This document shows positions 16,272 through 25,144 of a DNA stretch of 64,000 nt, in pieces. Where the stretch lies: NCBI GenBank assembly GCA_044222195.1, contig JBGANS010000021.1, positions 1 through 64,000 of the forward strand, in the 5' to 3' direction. Position numbers and translations under genes: made by a program. Each line of letters begins with the position of its first letter. Within the stretch, counting starts at the first letter, position 1. Source of the DNA: JAHBXE01 sp044222195. Lineage in GTDB: Bacteria > Planctomycetota > Phycisphaerae > Phycisphaerales > UBA1924. The notes beneath the pieces are model-generated. The model made no database searches. It was not told the origin of the DNA and worked only from the letters and a program-made list of their open reading frames with translations.

Positions 16272-17288
16272 TTACGGCGTAAAGGTCCAGTTCGCGCCCT
16301 TGGCGTTGTTGGACCACCGGGTCATGTCCCGCAGTTCTTCCAGGTTGTGCATCGCCACGTGCCCGTCAAACTTCGCGATGGCGGCCTTCCCGAAGTGACG
16401 CATGTCCATGCCAAAGGGCCGGCCCAGCGCGTCCGACGCCTCGCCCCAGCTCTGGATGGGAGCGGACGCAACATACGTGTTGCTGGTGCTGCTCCAGCCA
16501 CCGCCGAGGCCGCTCTGCGCCAGGCGGCCAATCGGATGCGGCTTGGGCGGGGGAATCTGGTAGTGGCCGGGACGGATCGTTGTCGTGCCGTTGATGTCCA
16601 TCGAACGTGACGACCCGAAGACAATCAGGCGATCCGGACGGGCCACCTCTTCGATGCTGCGGACGAAGAACCGGCGATAGGGCCCCAGCTGCGCATCGTG
16701 CGCCTGCGGGTCGTTGAACGCCATGTTCATGTGATCTCCGCCGACATAGGTCCCATTCATGCCAAACGATGGGTGCCACACAAAGGCCCGCTGCCACGTC
16801 GTGCCCGAGTCGTACCCGCTGTTCGGCGCCGGCCGAGACTTGAACTCGGAAAGCGTCGACTTGTCGATGATCAGCGCCTCGGGCTTGTTCCCAACCCACG
16901 GGAAGAGCCGCCACGGCCAGCTCTTGACCACGTACCCCTCCATCAGCGGCGCGGCGTATCCGCTGCCGGAAATCGCGACACCGGCGCCCGTGTCATCCGG
17001 CGCCCGCATGCTCACGCGCTGATTGAACGGATCGGTCCCGTTGTACGGGTGCGCCCAGGTCCAGTGGATGTACCCGGGAATCACCCGTCCCTTGTGCTCG
17101 TTGGCGTACACGGTATAGCCGCGCATCACCTGCTCGAGCGCGCCCATTTCGACGGTCATCCGTGCCGACTTGCGCGCACTGCCCAGCGCCGGCAACAGGA
17201 TGCCGATCAGCAGCGCGATGATCGCGATGACGACCAGCAACTCGATCAGTGTAAATGCGCGAGGAGCGCCCGGAGAACGATTCTGCAT
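16272..17288 (-). CDS. Prepilin-type protein with H-X9-DG motif (paralogue B)
   Basis: The 338-residue protein starts at ATG 17288 (GGAG seven bases upstream) as MQNRSPGAPRA|FTLIELLVVIAIIALLIG, a type III prepilin signal. The C-terminal region has RH-FGKAAIAKF-DGHVAM, an exact H-X9-DG match. It shares the frame and the end (LRDMTRWSNNAKGANWTF) with the gene 43 bp upstream, so the two are tandem duplicates with clearly diverged middles. An exported, processed surface protein is inferred; no known function. A longer in-frame start (MNRPVRRQ) adds nine residues but has no better ribosome site. Confidence 0.87.
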   Translation of the reverse strand: MQNRSPGAPRAFTLIELLVVIAIIALLIGILLPALGSARKSARMTVEMGALEQVMRGYTVYANEHKGRVIPGYIHWTWAHPYNGTDPFNQRVSMRAPDDTGAGVAISGSGYAAPLMEGYVVKSWPWRLFPWVGNKPEALIIDKSTLSEFKSRPAPNSGYDSGTTWQRAFVWHPSFGMNGTYVGGDHMNMAFNDPQAHDAQLGPYRRFFVRSIEEVARPDRLIVFGSSRSMDINGTTTIRPGHYQIPPPKPHPIGRLAQSGLGGGWSSTSNTYVASAPIQSWGEASDALGRPFGMDMRHFGKAAIAKFDGHVAMHNLEELRDMTRWSNNAKGANWTFTP

Positions 17289-17331
17289 GACCTGTCTCCT
17301 CACCGGGCGATTCAAACAGACATCGCCGCCC

Positions 17332-18378
17332 TTATGGTCCCGGCTCGAAGTTCCACTGCGAAGCCGGGGTTTGACCGACCTGCCGGGCGTAGTTTGACCA
17401 GCGCGTCATGTCGCGAAGATCCGAAACACCCTTGAGTTCGACGTGACCGTCGACCATCCCGACGATTGACTTCTTGTTGTGCCGGAAGTCGTTGTTGCCC
17501 CACGCCATGCTCGGCTGAGATGGATCAAACGAATCGCTGGCGCTCCACGCGGCGGGCGCCGCCCCGCCGATGGCGGTCGATCCCATTGGGAATCCCACTT
17601 TCGGCGGGCTGATGTGCGCCGCGCCCGGCACGGTCGCCTGACCAGCGGTCATCGGAACGACGTTGCCCGTGTACCCGCATGTCGAACGTCCGGTCGTCAT
17701 CACATCGCGTTCGCGACCTGTCCCGAACACGATGAGCCGGTTTGGCTTGTTCACCTGATCCGACCGCTGCACATAGAACCGGCCGCCGCGGTTCCGGGGA
17801 TGCCCCCCGTCGCCGTTCGCGCTGCCGTTGGGGAACGCGCCCCAGCCCCAGTGTCCACCCACGTACGCGCTGTTGTACCCGAACGATGGGTGCTTCGCGA
17901 TGGCGTACTGGAACTTCTGCGTGTCGTCGTAGAGATTGGTCCCGCTGCCGCCCGTCGGCGTGTTGGAGCGCTCACGGAACATGCTGGTCGTTGACTTGTC
18001 AGCTTGAATCGAATCCACCGGGAAGTCCGTCAGCGAAACAAATCGCCACGGCCACGACTTGATCACGTCACCTTCCATCCGCTTGGTCTGGTCAGCCGGG
18101 TCCGCGGGCATCATGTTCACGCGACCATTGTGCGGATGGGCCCAAGTCCAAACCATGTAGCCCGGGATATACGTGTCTTTGTAGATATTTGAATAGACGT
18201 TCCAACCAAGGAGCATCTGGTTGCACAGCGCCATTTCCTTCGTCGCACGAGCCGTGGCGCGCGCGCTTCCGAGCGCCGGCAGGATAATCCCGATGAGCAG
18301 CGCGATGATGGCGATCACGACCAACAGTTCGATGAGCGTAAAGGCACGCCGCGCACGACCGCGAATACGGTCAGCCAT
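17332..18378 (-). CDS. Prepilin-type protein with H-X9-DG motif (paralogue A)
   Basis: The 348-residue protein starts at ATG 18378 (GGAG eight bases upstream): MADRIRGRARRA|FTLIELLVVIAIIALLIG. The region GYMVWTWAHPHNGRVN is shared with paralogue B (GYIHWTWAHPYNGTDP). The C-terminus has RH-NKKSIVGMV-DGHVEL, the H-X9-DG motif, and LRDMTRWSNYARQ. It is the first gene of a two-gene unit ending at the terminator at 16223-16247. Conserved aromatic and histidine blocks suggest a shared globular fold, but I do not recognise a function. Confidence 0.87.
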   Translation of the reverse strand: MADRIRGRARRAFTLIELLVVIAIIALLIGIILPALGSARATARATKEMALCNQMLLGWNVYSNIYKDTYIPGYMVWTWAHPHNGRVNMMPADPADQTKRMEGDVIKSWPWRFVSLTDFPVDSIQADKSTTSMFRERSNTPTGGSGTNLYDDTQKFQYAIAKHPSFGYNSAYVGGHWGWGAFPNGSANGDGGHPRNRGGRFYVQRSDQVNKPNRLIVFGTGRERDVMTTGRSTCGYTGNVVPMTAGQATVPGAAHISPPKVGFPMGSTAIGGAAPAAWSASDSFDPSQPSMAWGNNDFRHNKKSIVGMVDGHVELKGVSDLRDMTRWSNYARQVGQTPASQWNFEPGP

Positions 18379-18618
18379 ACAGAAGACTCCTGAACTATCC
18401 GCTTGGGACCCCGGATGAAGACCAGACTCTGAGATGAAGACTACCCGATTCTCCGGCATCGGGCAATGCGCATTTCACACATGAAGCTTGGCGGTTCCAA
18501 ACACTCTCACATTCCTTGATATAAGGGTAAACCCTTATAGTACGCCCCGGGTTGCCCAAGCCGCCAACCCCAAGCCTCAAGATGCTCAAAAACCCTTCTC
18601 TCTCATCTTGAGCATCTT

Positions 18619-18674
18619 CCCTCCGTCCCTTCGTCCCTCCGTCCCTCCGTCCCTCTGTCCCTTCGTCCCTTCCC
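18619..18674 (-). repeat. Seven-unit octamer array abutting the MATE gene stop
   Basis: Seven consecutive octamers of the form ACGGAGGG / ACGAAGGG / ACAGAGGG (minus strand) begin 1 bp after the stop codon of the MATE gene. In register AGGGACGN they resemble the AGTGACGN octamers after rplJ and inside tyrS and thyX. The rest of 18379-18618 shows no gene; it is the upstream region of the prepilin pair. Confidence 0.85.
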
Positions 18675-18675
18675 C

Positions 18676-20250
18676 TCACACTCTCACTCTGGTCCACCCG
18701 CCTTCAAAGAACCGTATCCCAAACGCCACCGCCCGCAGCACAATCTCCGCGCACAGCCCCACCCACAATCCTGTGAGGCTCGCCTCCCCCACCCAGTCCT
18801 TGAACGGGTTCGCAAAAGTCCTCCCGCCCGGCAGCGGAATCTCCACGCCCGAAAGCGCATATGCCAGCGGCAGCCGAAACGCATATGTCGTGATCCACGT
18901 CAGCCACATCACCACCTTCACATCCCCGGCGCCCCGCATCGCCTGCCGCAGCACCAGCGCCACCGCAAACGGCACCTGCACCAGCCCCGTGATCTCAAGC
19001 AACCGCGGCGTCACGCTCAGGTGCACCCCCTGCGCTGACAACACACCCACGATCGGTTTCGCAAACAGGATGAAGCACACACCCATGAGCCCCATCACCC
19101 CCGCCGACAGCCCCGTGCAGATCAGCACCGCCCGCTTCGCCAGCCGCGGGCTCCCCGCACCGAGGTACTGCCCCGCCAGCGCCGCCGCCGCGATCCCGAT
19201 CGCGAACCCGGGCTGAAAGCTGAACGCCTCAATCCGAACCGCCAGGATGTGTGCCCCGACCAGGTCCGCCCCGATCCACCCGGCCATCAGGATCACCGGG
19301 AAGTTCCCGATCCACATCCCCAGAGTCTCCAGAAAGTTCGGAAACCCAACCTTCACGATCCGCCGCATCGTGTGCCAGTGCGGCCTGAGCCGGCTCCGCC
19401 GCAGCTTCAATCCTGACTTCCCGCGAATGAGCGTCAGGAGAATCAGGCCCGCCCCCGCCGTGTGCCCGAGCATCATCCCCAGGCCGATTCCCAGCATCCC
19501 CATCTTGAACGGGAACGGGTTGTGAAAGAGCACCGTGCGGACCATCTCTCCACCCGGCCCCTTGGCCATCACGCTGTAATCCGCTCCCGAAAGCACCCAC
19601 GACAGGCCCAGGTTGATGATGTTGACCACGATCATCGCCCGCATCGGCCGGAATGAATCGCCCGAGCCCCGCAGGCACGCGATCCCCGCGTAGAGCACGC
19701 CCATCAGCGGTACATCCAGCGACACAAGCCGCAGGTACGAGCGAAACAGCGCCTCGCCCTCGGCCGACATCCCCATCACCGCGGCGATCGGTGCCGAGAG
19801 CACCAGCAGCATCAGCCCCACGGCCACTCCCGTCACCACGGCCAGGATCATCGTCTGTCCCACCGCCGCGTTGGCCACGGCCCATCGGCCCGCGCCGATC
19901 GAGCGGCTGATCAGCGCCGTCGCACCTACATCCAGCGCGATCATGAACAGCCCGCAGAACCACAGGATGTACGCGGCGTTCCCGATCGCGTCGGTCGCCG
20001 CCGGGCTGATCGCCGCCGCGACCATCGTGTCCGTCAGCCCCACCAGCGAGTTGAGCACCGAGTCCACCAGCACCGGCCAGCCCACCGTCCAGATCGCCGC
20101 GTACAGCGACAGGCCCGCCAGCCGCCCCGTCTTCAGCCGACCATCCGGCGTGAGTCCGTGCTCGCCCCTGTCTCGCTCCGGGCGCGGCGGCACGGGCTCA
20201 GACAATGGATCGAGCGATTCGGGCTCCAGTGGTGGCGAACTCGAGGACAC
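18676..20250 (-). CDS. MATE family efflux transporter
   Basis: The 524-residue inner-membrane protein has about twelve hydrophobic segments in two homologous halves, as in MATE (multidrug and toxin extrusion) cation-coupled antiporters. Family features include the N-terminal segment WPVLVDSVLNSLVGLTDTMVA and the second-half repeat VGFPNFLETLGMWIGNFPVILMAGWIG. The first 45 residues are a hydrophilic, acidic and Pro-rich extension (PLEPESLDPLSEPVPPRPERD). Substrate unknown. It lies 24 bp from the SpoIIE-type phosphatase gene in the same orientation, so co-transcription is likely. An octamer array follows its stop directly. Confidence 0.92.
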   Translation of the reverse strand: MSSSSPPLEPESLDPLSEPVPPRPERDRGEHGLTPDGRLKTGRLAGLSLYAAIWTVGWPVLVDSVLNSLVGLTDTMVAAAISPAATDAIGNAAYILWFCGLFMIALDVGATALISRSIGAGRWAVANAAVGQTMILAVVTGVAVGLMLLVLSAPIAAVMGMSAEGEALFRSYLRLVSLDVPLMGVLYAGIACLRGSGDSFRPMRAMIVVNIINLGLSWVLSGADYSVMAKGPGGEMVRTVLFHNPFPFKMGMLGIGLGMMLGHTAGAGLILLTLIRGKSGLKLRRSRLRPHWHTMRRIVKVGFPNFLETLGMWIGNFPVILMAGWIGADLVGAHILAVRIEAFSFQPGFAIGIAAAALAGQYLGAGSPRLAKRAVLICTGLSAGVMGLMGVCFILFAKPIVGVLSAQGVHLSVTPRLLEITGLVQVPFAVALVLRQAMRGAGDVKVVMWLTWITTYAFRLPLAYALSGVEIPLPGGRTFANPFKDWVGEASLTGLWVGLCAEIVLRAVAFGIRFFEGGWTRVRV

Positions 20251-20274
20251 GCGGCGATCGTAGCGGCACGCTGC

Positions 20275-21207
20275 CTACTTCCGATTCAACCGTCCGATCA
20301 TCGCCCCGCCGATGTTGGGCACATTGGCCTGCGGCAGGCCCGCCGGTTCGCGCGTGAAGATCGACAGCACGGCCGACTTCGAAATCCGCCACGCGGCCAT
20401 CAGCGCCGTCAGCGGCCCCGCCTTGGGCTTGAGCGAGTTCGGTCGCAGCAGAAGCGCGGTCACATCATCACCGAAGTCCGTGCCGGCAACGCCGCGAATC
20501 GCTTCGAGAAGCGAACTGATGAGCGTCTCGGGTCGCGTCGGATCGAGCGTGCGGACCACGCCAAGCAACCCCGCCTCACCGAGTTGCCGGCGATCTTCCC
20601 CCTTGGCCTCGATCAGCGAATCGGTGTAGATGAGGACAAGGTCTCCGGATCCCAGCCGCACGGACATCTGGTCATAGGTAGTGGGTTCGGCGATGCCGAG
20701 CGGAATGTTGGACAGCCCTTCGGTGGTGACGTTCTTGTTGTCGAGCAACTGCCACGTGCCCATCCTGGCTCGGTACCAGAGCGGGCGCGGGTGGCCGGCG
20801 TTGGAGATGACCAGGTCATCGGTCGGCGACCAGAACGTCGCGACGATCGCGGTGGCGAAGCGGTTCATTTCCGAGAGCCGGGTGAACTCGGAGTTGACGC
20901 CGCGGATGAGTTTGGACTGGTCGACATAGTTGATGAACCGCCGCATGAGCGCTCGCAGCGACCGGGCGACTTCGGCGACCTCGTTGCCGTGCCCGCTGAC
21001 ATCGGCCACGAGGAGGCGGATGATGCGGCCGGTGGCGCAGCTGGAGACATAGTGGATGTCGCCGCCCGCGGCCTGCTGCTGGTAGGGCCGCGCGTACACC
21101 CAGGCGTCGAGCCCCGGCATGATGACGCCGTTGTCGATGGCCTGGTTGCCACCCCAGACTTCCATGCACTGCATGGTGGAGGCGGTTTGAGCGGAAGTTG
21201 AAGCCAC
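20275..21207 (-). CDS. SpoIIE/RsbU-type PP2C serine phosphatase
   Basis: The 310-residue protein starts at GTG 21207 (AAGGGGG upstream). It is almost wholly a SpoIIE-like PPM phosphatase domain: GGDIHYVSSCATGRIIRLLVADVSGHG holds the first metal-binding aspartate, followed by FATAIVATFWS, NAGHPRPLWYRA and DLVLIYTDSLIEA with further acidic metal ligands. Relatives dephosphorylate anti-sigma-factor antagonists or similar regulators. There is no attached sensor, HAMP or receiver domain, so input must come from a partner. It lies between the B12/GTPase fusion gene and the MATE gene on the same strand; a functional link is not evident. Confidence 0.92.
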   Translation of the reverse strand: MASTSAQTASTMQCMEVWGGNQAIDNGVIMPGLDAWVYARPYQQQAAGGDIHYVSSCATGRIIRLLVADVSGHGNEVAEVARSLRALMRRFINYVDQSKLIRGVNSEFTRLSEMNRFATAIVATFWSPTDDLVISNAGHPRPLWYRARMGTWQLLDNKNVTTEGLSNIPLGIAEPTTYDQMSVRLGSGDLVLIYTDSLIEAKGEDRRQLGEAGLLGVVRTLDPTRPETLISSLLEAIRGVAGTDFGDDVTALLLRPNSLKPKAGPLTALMAAWRISKSAVLSIFTREPAGLPQANVPNIGGAMIGRLNRK

Positions 21208-21231
21208 GCGTCCCCCTTGGATGCCGATTCG

Positions 21232-22389
21232 CTAGGCGAGTAACGCGTCGAGCAGCTCGGCCGTTCCCTGAGCCCGGGTTGCGATCGTCTCAACGATCGG
21301 CCGCTTACCCGCGATGTCGCGGAGGTCGCGCACCAGCTCGTTCTCGCCGGGGTGGTCGGCCTTGTTGCAGACGAAGATGTCCGCGATCTCGAGTATGCCC
21401 GCCTTGTCCATCTGCACGGCATCGCCCATGCCGGGCGTCAGCACGACGGCCGTCCGGTCCACGTGCTTGCGGATGCGGGTCTCGTTCTGGCCGGCGCCGA
21501 CGGTCTCGACAAAGACCGTCTGATACGAAGTCGGCCCGGCGTGCGCGCCGCCGATGAGCTGCACGATTTCGTCCAGAGCGTGGTAGTCCTCGCCGCTGAT
21601 CGCGAGGCTGCGGTAGAAGACCGCCTCGTCCAGGTTGTTGAAGTCGACGCGCAGCCGGTCGCCCAGGAGTGCGCCGCTGGTAATGGGGGACATGGGATCG
21701 AACGCGATGACCGCGCAGCGGCCGAGCGAAGGATCCGCCTTGGCCCGGCGGGTGTACTCGCCGACGAGTTGAGCCACCAGCGTGGACTTGCCGGCCCCGG
21801 GCGAACCCGTCACACCGATCACGCGCCGGGGGCGCCGCCGCCCGGCGTCCTTGCGAACGGGATGGCCGGCGTGGATCAACGAGATGTCGCGCGCGAGCTG
21901 CGCGGTCACGCCGCCCGAGCTGATCTTCTCCGTCTTCGCCGTCGTCGCTTCGCGGACGGCGTTGACGATGTCGAGAAGACCGACACCCGTCGTGAAACAC
22001 TTCGCAATTCCGCCCTCGATCAACTTGGGAATGTCGTCCTGCGGGAGGATGCCGCCCATGTACACCTTCATGTCGGGCCGACCCAGATCGCGAATGGCCT
22101 TGACGAGCTTGGGGCCAAGAACCAGGTGCGAGTTGCTCATCATGCTCGCGGCGATGCAGTCGCAATCCTCATCCCGGGCCGACACGGCCAGAGAGCGGGG
22201 CGTCTGCCAGAGGCCGGAATAGATCACATGCACGCCCGAATCGCGCAGCGCACGGGCGATCACTTTTACTCCACGATCGTGCCCGTCGAGACCCATCTTG
22301 CCCAGGAGAACGCGGGGCCGATGCGAGAGATCAGCGCAGCGATCCTTTTTCTCGAACTCGGATGTGGGAGCGTTCAGAGCGGTTGCCAT
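21232..22389 (-). CDS. Fused cobalamin-binding domain and MeaB-type GTPase chaperone
   Basis: The 385-residue protein joins two modules. Residues about 24-150 form a B12-binding domain with the base-off DxHxxG motif (GLDGHDRGVKVIARAL), as in methylmalonyl- and isobutyryl-CoA mutase small subunits. Residues about 165-385 form a MeaB/MMAA G domain: Walker A GSPGAGKST, DPMSPITSGALLGDRLR, FVETVGAGQNETRI and NKAD. MeaB proteins load and protect the B12 cofactor of acyl-CoA mutases. The domain order is that of IcmF, but the catalytic TIM-barrel mutase domain is absent; I expect a separate large subunit elsewhere. ATG start with GAGG upstream. Confidence 0.9.
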   Translation of the reverse strand: MATALNAPTSEFEKKDRCADLSHRPRVLLGKMGLDGHDRGVKVIARALRDSGVHVIYSGLWQTPRSLAVSARDEDCDCIAASMMSNSHLVLGPKLVKAIRDLGRPDMKVYMGGILPQDDIPKLIEGGIAKCFTTGVGLLDIVNAVREATTAKTEKISSGGVTAQLARDISLIHAGHPVRKDAGRRRPRRVIGVTGSPGAGKSTLVAQLVGEYTRRAKADPSLGRCAVIAFDPMSPITSGALLGDRLRVDFNNLDEAVFYRSLAISGEDYHALDEIVQLIGGAHAGPTSYQTVFVETVGAGQNETRIRKHVDRTAVVLTPGMGDAVQMDKAGILEIADIFVCNKADHPGENELVRDLRDIAGKRPIVETIATRAQGTAELLDALLA

Positions 22390-22426
22390 GTGGAGCCTCG
22401 GTGGACGTCGGTGACTACGGGCAACA

Positions 22427-23839
22427 TTACGCCGCGGATTCAGGAGTTTTCGATGTGTGATCGCCCGCGATTGGCGCGGCCGAATTGGGCGTCATCGTCG
22501 CGAGAATCGGTCGATCAAGGGCCCCGGCGCCGGGCCTGATGGACTCGGATTCAAGCACGATCGGCTGCGGAGGCTCGAGGAGCTCGTGAGCGCGGCGGAG
22601 GTAGATCAGCGTGGCGAGGCGGGCAGCAACGGAGATCAGGAACGCGGCCTGATACGCACGGGAATCGGTCGAAGGACCGAGGAGGGAGGCGCCGATGAAC
22701 GACCCACCGACCATGGCCGCGGCGTTCCCGACGCTGAAGGCGGACCAGAGGCTGGTGCGTTCCTCCTCGCGGATGTGGTCAAACATCATGAGAAGGACGG
22801 CCTGCTCGTACGCGGCCCAGAGCGCGCCGGAGATGAGCTGCGTTGCCAGCACTCCCCAGAACACGAACGAGGGAGGCAACTCGGCGGAGAGCAGCCACAG
22901 ACCCGAGAGCGGGACGAGGCCGAGGCCGCCGATCCAGAGAAGTTTGAGCGCACCATGACGAACGGCGAACGCACCCCACAGCGGCTGCATGATCGCGCGA
23001 GCGATGTATCCGGCCGCGACGAGCGCGAGGTAGTGGAAGTAGCTGAAGCTGAGGCCTTCACGGATGAATGGGGCGAAGAAAGGCTGGGCGGTCTGCACGC
23101 CGACCTGCATAAACATCATGAAGAGGAGGAAACGACCGTCGCGTCCGTGGCGAAGGCGGCCCGAGAGTTCCAGAGGGCCCACGTGACGGTGCTCTTCCGG
23201 AGCCGGGCCGGTTTCGGTTTGTGACGCAAGGAACATGGCGGAGACGGCGCGGCAGATCGCGGCGGCGCTGAAGAGAAATGCATACCACACCGGCGCGGCC
23301 CGGCCGTTGGTGGCCGCGAGTTCCAGCGTGACGCTGCCCGCCACCAGACCGAGGACCGTTGCGATGTGGCACCAGCGGGCGCGCCGGCCGAAGTAATGCG
23401 AGCGGATGGGGCGCGGAATGAGCATTCCGATCCACGTGTTCCACGCCGCGCCGGCGCACATGCCGCCGCCCCAATAGATGGCGGCGGCGATGAAGACGGC
23501 GGGAAGCCAGACGCGGCCGGTCGCGGCCATGAGTATGAGCGGAATGAAGCTGGCGGCCTGGACGGCGGCGCTGGCGACGATGAAGCGGCGGTGGGAACGC
23601 AAGAGGCGGACACCCGGAGTGCTGAAGAGCCCGAGGACGGCGCCGAGCAGAAAGGGAACCGTCGTCACGAGACCGGCGGCAACCTTGGTGTAGCCTGCAG
23701 AAAGCACAAAGAGCGCCAAGTAGGACTCGCCGATCCCGACCATGGCGCAGAAGAGGCAGCCGTCGATCGCGCAGGCGACAAGATCACGCCGCAAGCGGGC
23801 GGATCGACGGGCGGCTGGTCTGGGCTGGGCATCCTCCAA
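22427..23839 (-). CDS. Major facilitator superfamily transporter
   Basis: The 470-residue inner-membrane protein has about twelve hydrophobic segments and the MFS layout. Cytoplasmic loop 2-3 reads FSTPGVRLLRSHRRFIVAS, a loose version of the MFS motif A. Two halves are separated by a hydrophilic loop (SQTETGPAPEEHRHVGPLE). The substrate is unknown; the closest feel is the large uncharacterised MFS group. The DNA here is G-rich on the plus strand, unlike the C-rich MATE gene nearby, though both are minus-strand membrane genes. Downstream is the B12/GTPase fusion 37 bp away. Confidence 0.88.
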   Translation of the reverse strand: MEDAQPRPAARRSARLRRDLVACAIDGCLFCAMVGIGESYLALFVLSAGYTKVAAGLVTTVPFLLGAVLGLFSTPGVRLLRSHRRFIVASAAVQAASFIPLILMAATGRVWLPAVFIAAAIYWGGGMCAGAAWNTWIGMLIPRPIRSHYFGRRARWCHIATVLGLVAGSVTLELAATNGRAAPVWYAFLFSAAAICRAVSAMFLASQTETGPAPEEHRHVGPLELSGRLRHGRDGRFLLFMMFMQVGVQTAQPFFAPFIREGLSFSYFHYLALVAAGYIARAIMQPLWGAFAVRHGALKLLWIGGLGLVPLSGLWLLSAELPPSFVFWGVLATQLISGALWAAYEQAVLLMMFDHIREEERTSLWSAFSVGNAAAMVGGSFIGASLLGPSTDSRAYQAAFLISVAARLATLIYLRRAHELLEPPQPIVLESESIRPGAGALDRPILATMTPNSAAPIAGDHTSKTPESAA

Positions 23840-24044
23840 GAAGGAACCGAAATCGGCTGATTGAGGGGTCTGGAATCATGTTGAACCACCCGCAAGCACC
23901 GAAAGGACCGCGAACGCGAGGTGAGGCCGGATCGCCGGTTGGGGCGGGCTGGCGCGTAACGCCGACGTAACTTGGATGGAGAAGGGCGGAACTCCCCGCG
24001 TGCACGAGACGTTCAACTGGGAATAGGACATGCGGAGTCACGCC

Positions 24045-24557
24045 ATGGCCAGAACCGTCGCACTCGACCTGCTTGAGAACATCCAGATTGCCTCGCCGTG
24101 CACAGCGGATTGGGAGGCGATGGAGGGGGATGAACGGGCTCGCCTATGCGGGGAGTGCAAGCTGCGGGTGTACAACATTTCGTCACTGACGGCGGACGAG
24201 GCGGCGGAACTGATCGGCAGCGCGGAAGGCGGACTGTGCCTGAGGCTGTACCGACGCGCGGATGGAACAGTGCTGACAAAGGACTGCCCGGTCGGGCTGC
24301 GGCGGCTGCGCATCAAGGCCGCGAAGGCCGTCGGGCGCATCGCGGCGGCGGCCTCGTTCCTGGTTGGGGGCGGAATCGCCTTTGGAACGGGTCAGCGCGA
24401 TGGACGGCTGCCGCGATTGAGCGGAGTTGAGCCGTTCACGACGATCAGATCATGGATTTCGCCACGGGCGGCCCAGTCGCTGCAGGGTCGAGGCCAGTTT
24501 CTGATGGGGAGCGTGTGCCCCGCGCCGCCGCCCACACCGCCGGGGGGCACGCCGTGA
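24045..24557 (+). CDS. Conserved hypothetical protein with Cys-rich N-terminal domain and one TM segment
   Basis: The 170-residue product starts at ATG 24045 (GGAG seven bases upstream). Residues about 10-90 carry a conserved planctomycete-type block: IASPCTADWEAMEGDERARL, CGECKLRVYNISSLT, LCLRLYRRADGTVLTKDCPVG. Four cysteines (two in CGEC) could bind metal or be redox active; this is inference. A hydrophobic segment (IAAAASFLVGGGIAFGTG) follows and the C-terminus is Pro-rich. It overlaps the next gene by 4 bp (GTGA), so the two membrane proteins are probably co-expressed. Function unknown. Confidence 0.8.
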   Translation: MARTVALDLLENIQIASPCTADWEAMEGDERARLCGECKLRVYNISSLTADEAAELIGSAEGGLCLRLYRRADGTVLTKDCPVGLRRLRIKAAKAVGRIAAAASFLVGGGIAFGTGQRDGRLPRLSGVEPFTTIRSWISPRAAQSLQGRGQFLMGSVCPAPPPTPPGGTP

Positions 24558-25069
24558 TTCCGTTCGTGTTCGGAGTCGGCGCGGTCTTCTCGGCGCTGAT
24601 GGGTGTGTCCTGGTGGATGGACCCTGACCTCAAGTGGTACGGCCGCGAGGATATCGTGCTCCTGATCGCGAGAACAATCATGGCGCCGATGTTCGCGGCG
24701 TGGATCTTCGCCGAATGCGTCAACGCGGTGCGCCCTCTTCGACTCTTTGACAGGCGCGTGAGGCGATTGGTGCCGCGGCTCGTGTCGGGAGTGAGCGCGG
24801 GCGTGATTGGCGCGTGTATCGCATCACTGCTGCTGACGATCGCCGAGGGCTGGGCACATGATGTGGTGATTCTGTCGGCGTCGGCGGCGGTGGGAACGGC
24901 CGGCGTGCTCGCGTTGATGCGACGCGTTCGGAAGGGAAGCTGCATCCACTGCGGGTATGACGTCCGTTCGCAGCCCGGGCCGGGTTCGCCGGGATGGGGA
25001 ATCTGCCCGGAGTGCGGCACGAGCGTGCTCCCGGGACGCGATTCGCGGCGGCTGCACGCGGCTTCTTGA
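24554..25069 (+). CDS. Membrane protein with C-terminal zinc ribbon
   Basis: The 171-residue product starts at a GTG overlapping the previous stop. It has about four hydrophobic segments (VIPFVFGVGAVFSALMGVSW, IVLLIARTIMAPMFAAWIF, a third near VSAGVIGACIASLLLTIA, and VILSASAAVGTAGVLALM) and ends with a CxxCGYD...CPECG zinc ribbon, a common planctomycete soluble tail. Function unknown. Upstream in-frame codons from 24452 overlap the preceding gene and have no ribosome site. Confidence 0.8.
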   Translation: MIPFVFGVGAVFSALMGVSWWMDPDLKWYGREDIVLLIARTIMAPMFAAWIFAECVNAVRPLRLFDRRVRRLVPRLVSGVSAGVIGACIASLLLTIAEGWAHDVVILSASAAVGTAGVLALMRRVRKGSCIHCGYDVRSQPGPGSPGWGICPECGTSVLPGRDSRRLHAAS

Positions 25070-25144
25070 CGGGCGCAGCGCTAGACTAGTCCTCGGGCCG
25101 CGATTGACCGCGACCCACCCGCTTCCCGTGTGGAGACTACCGAA

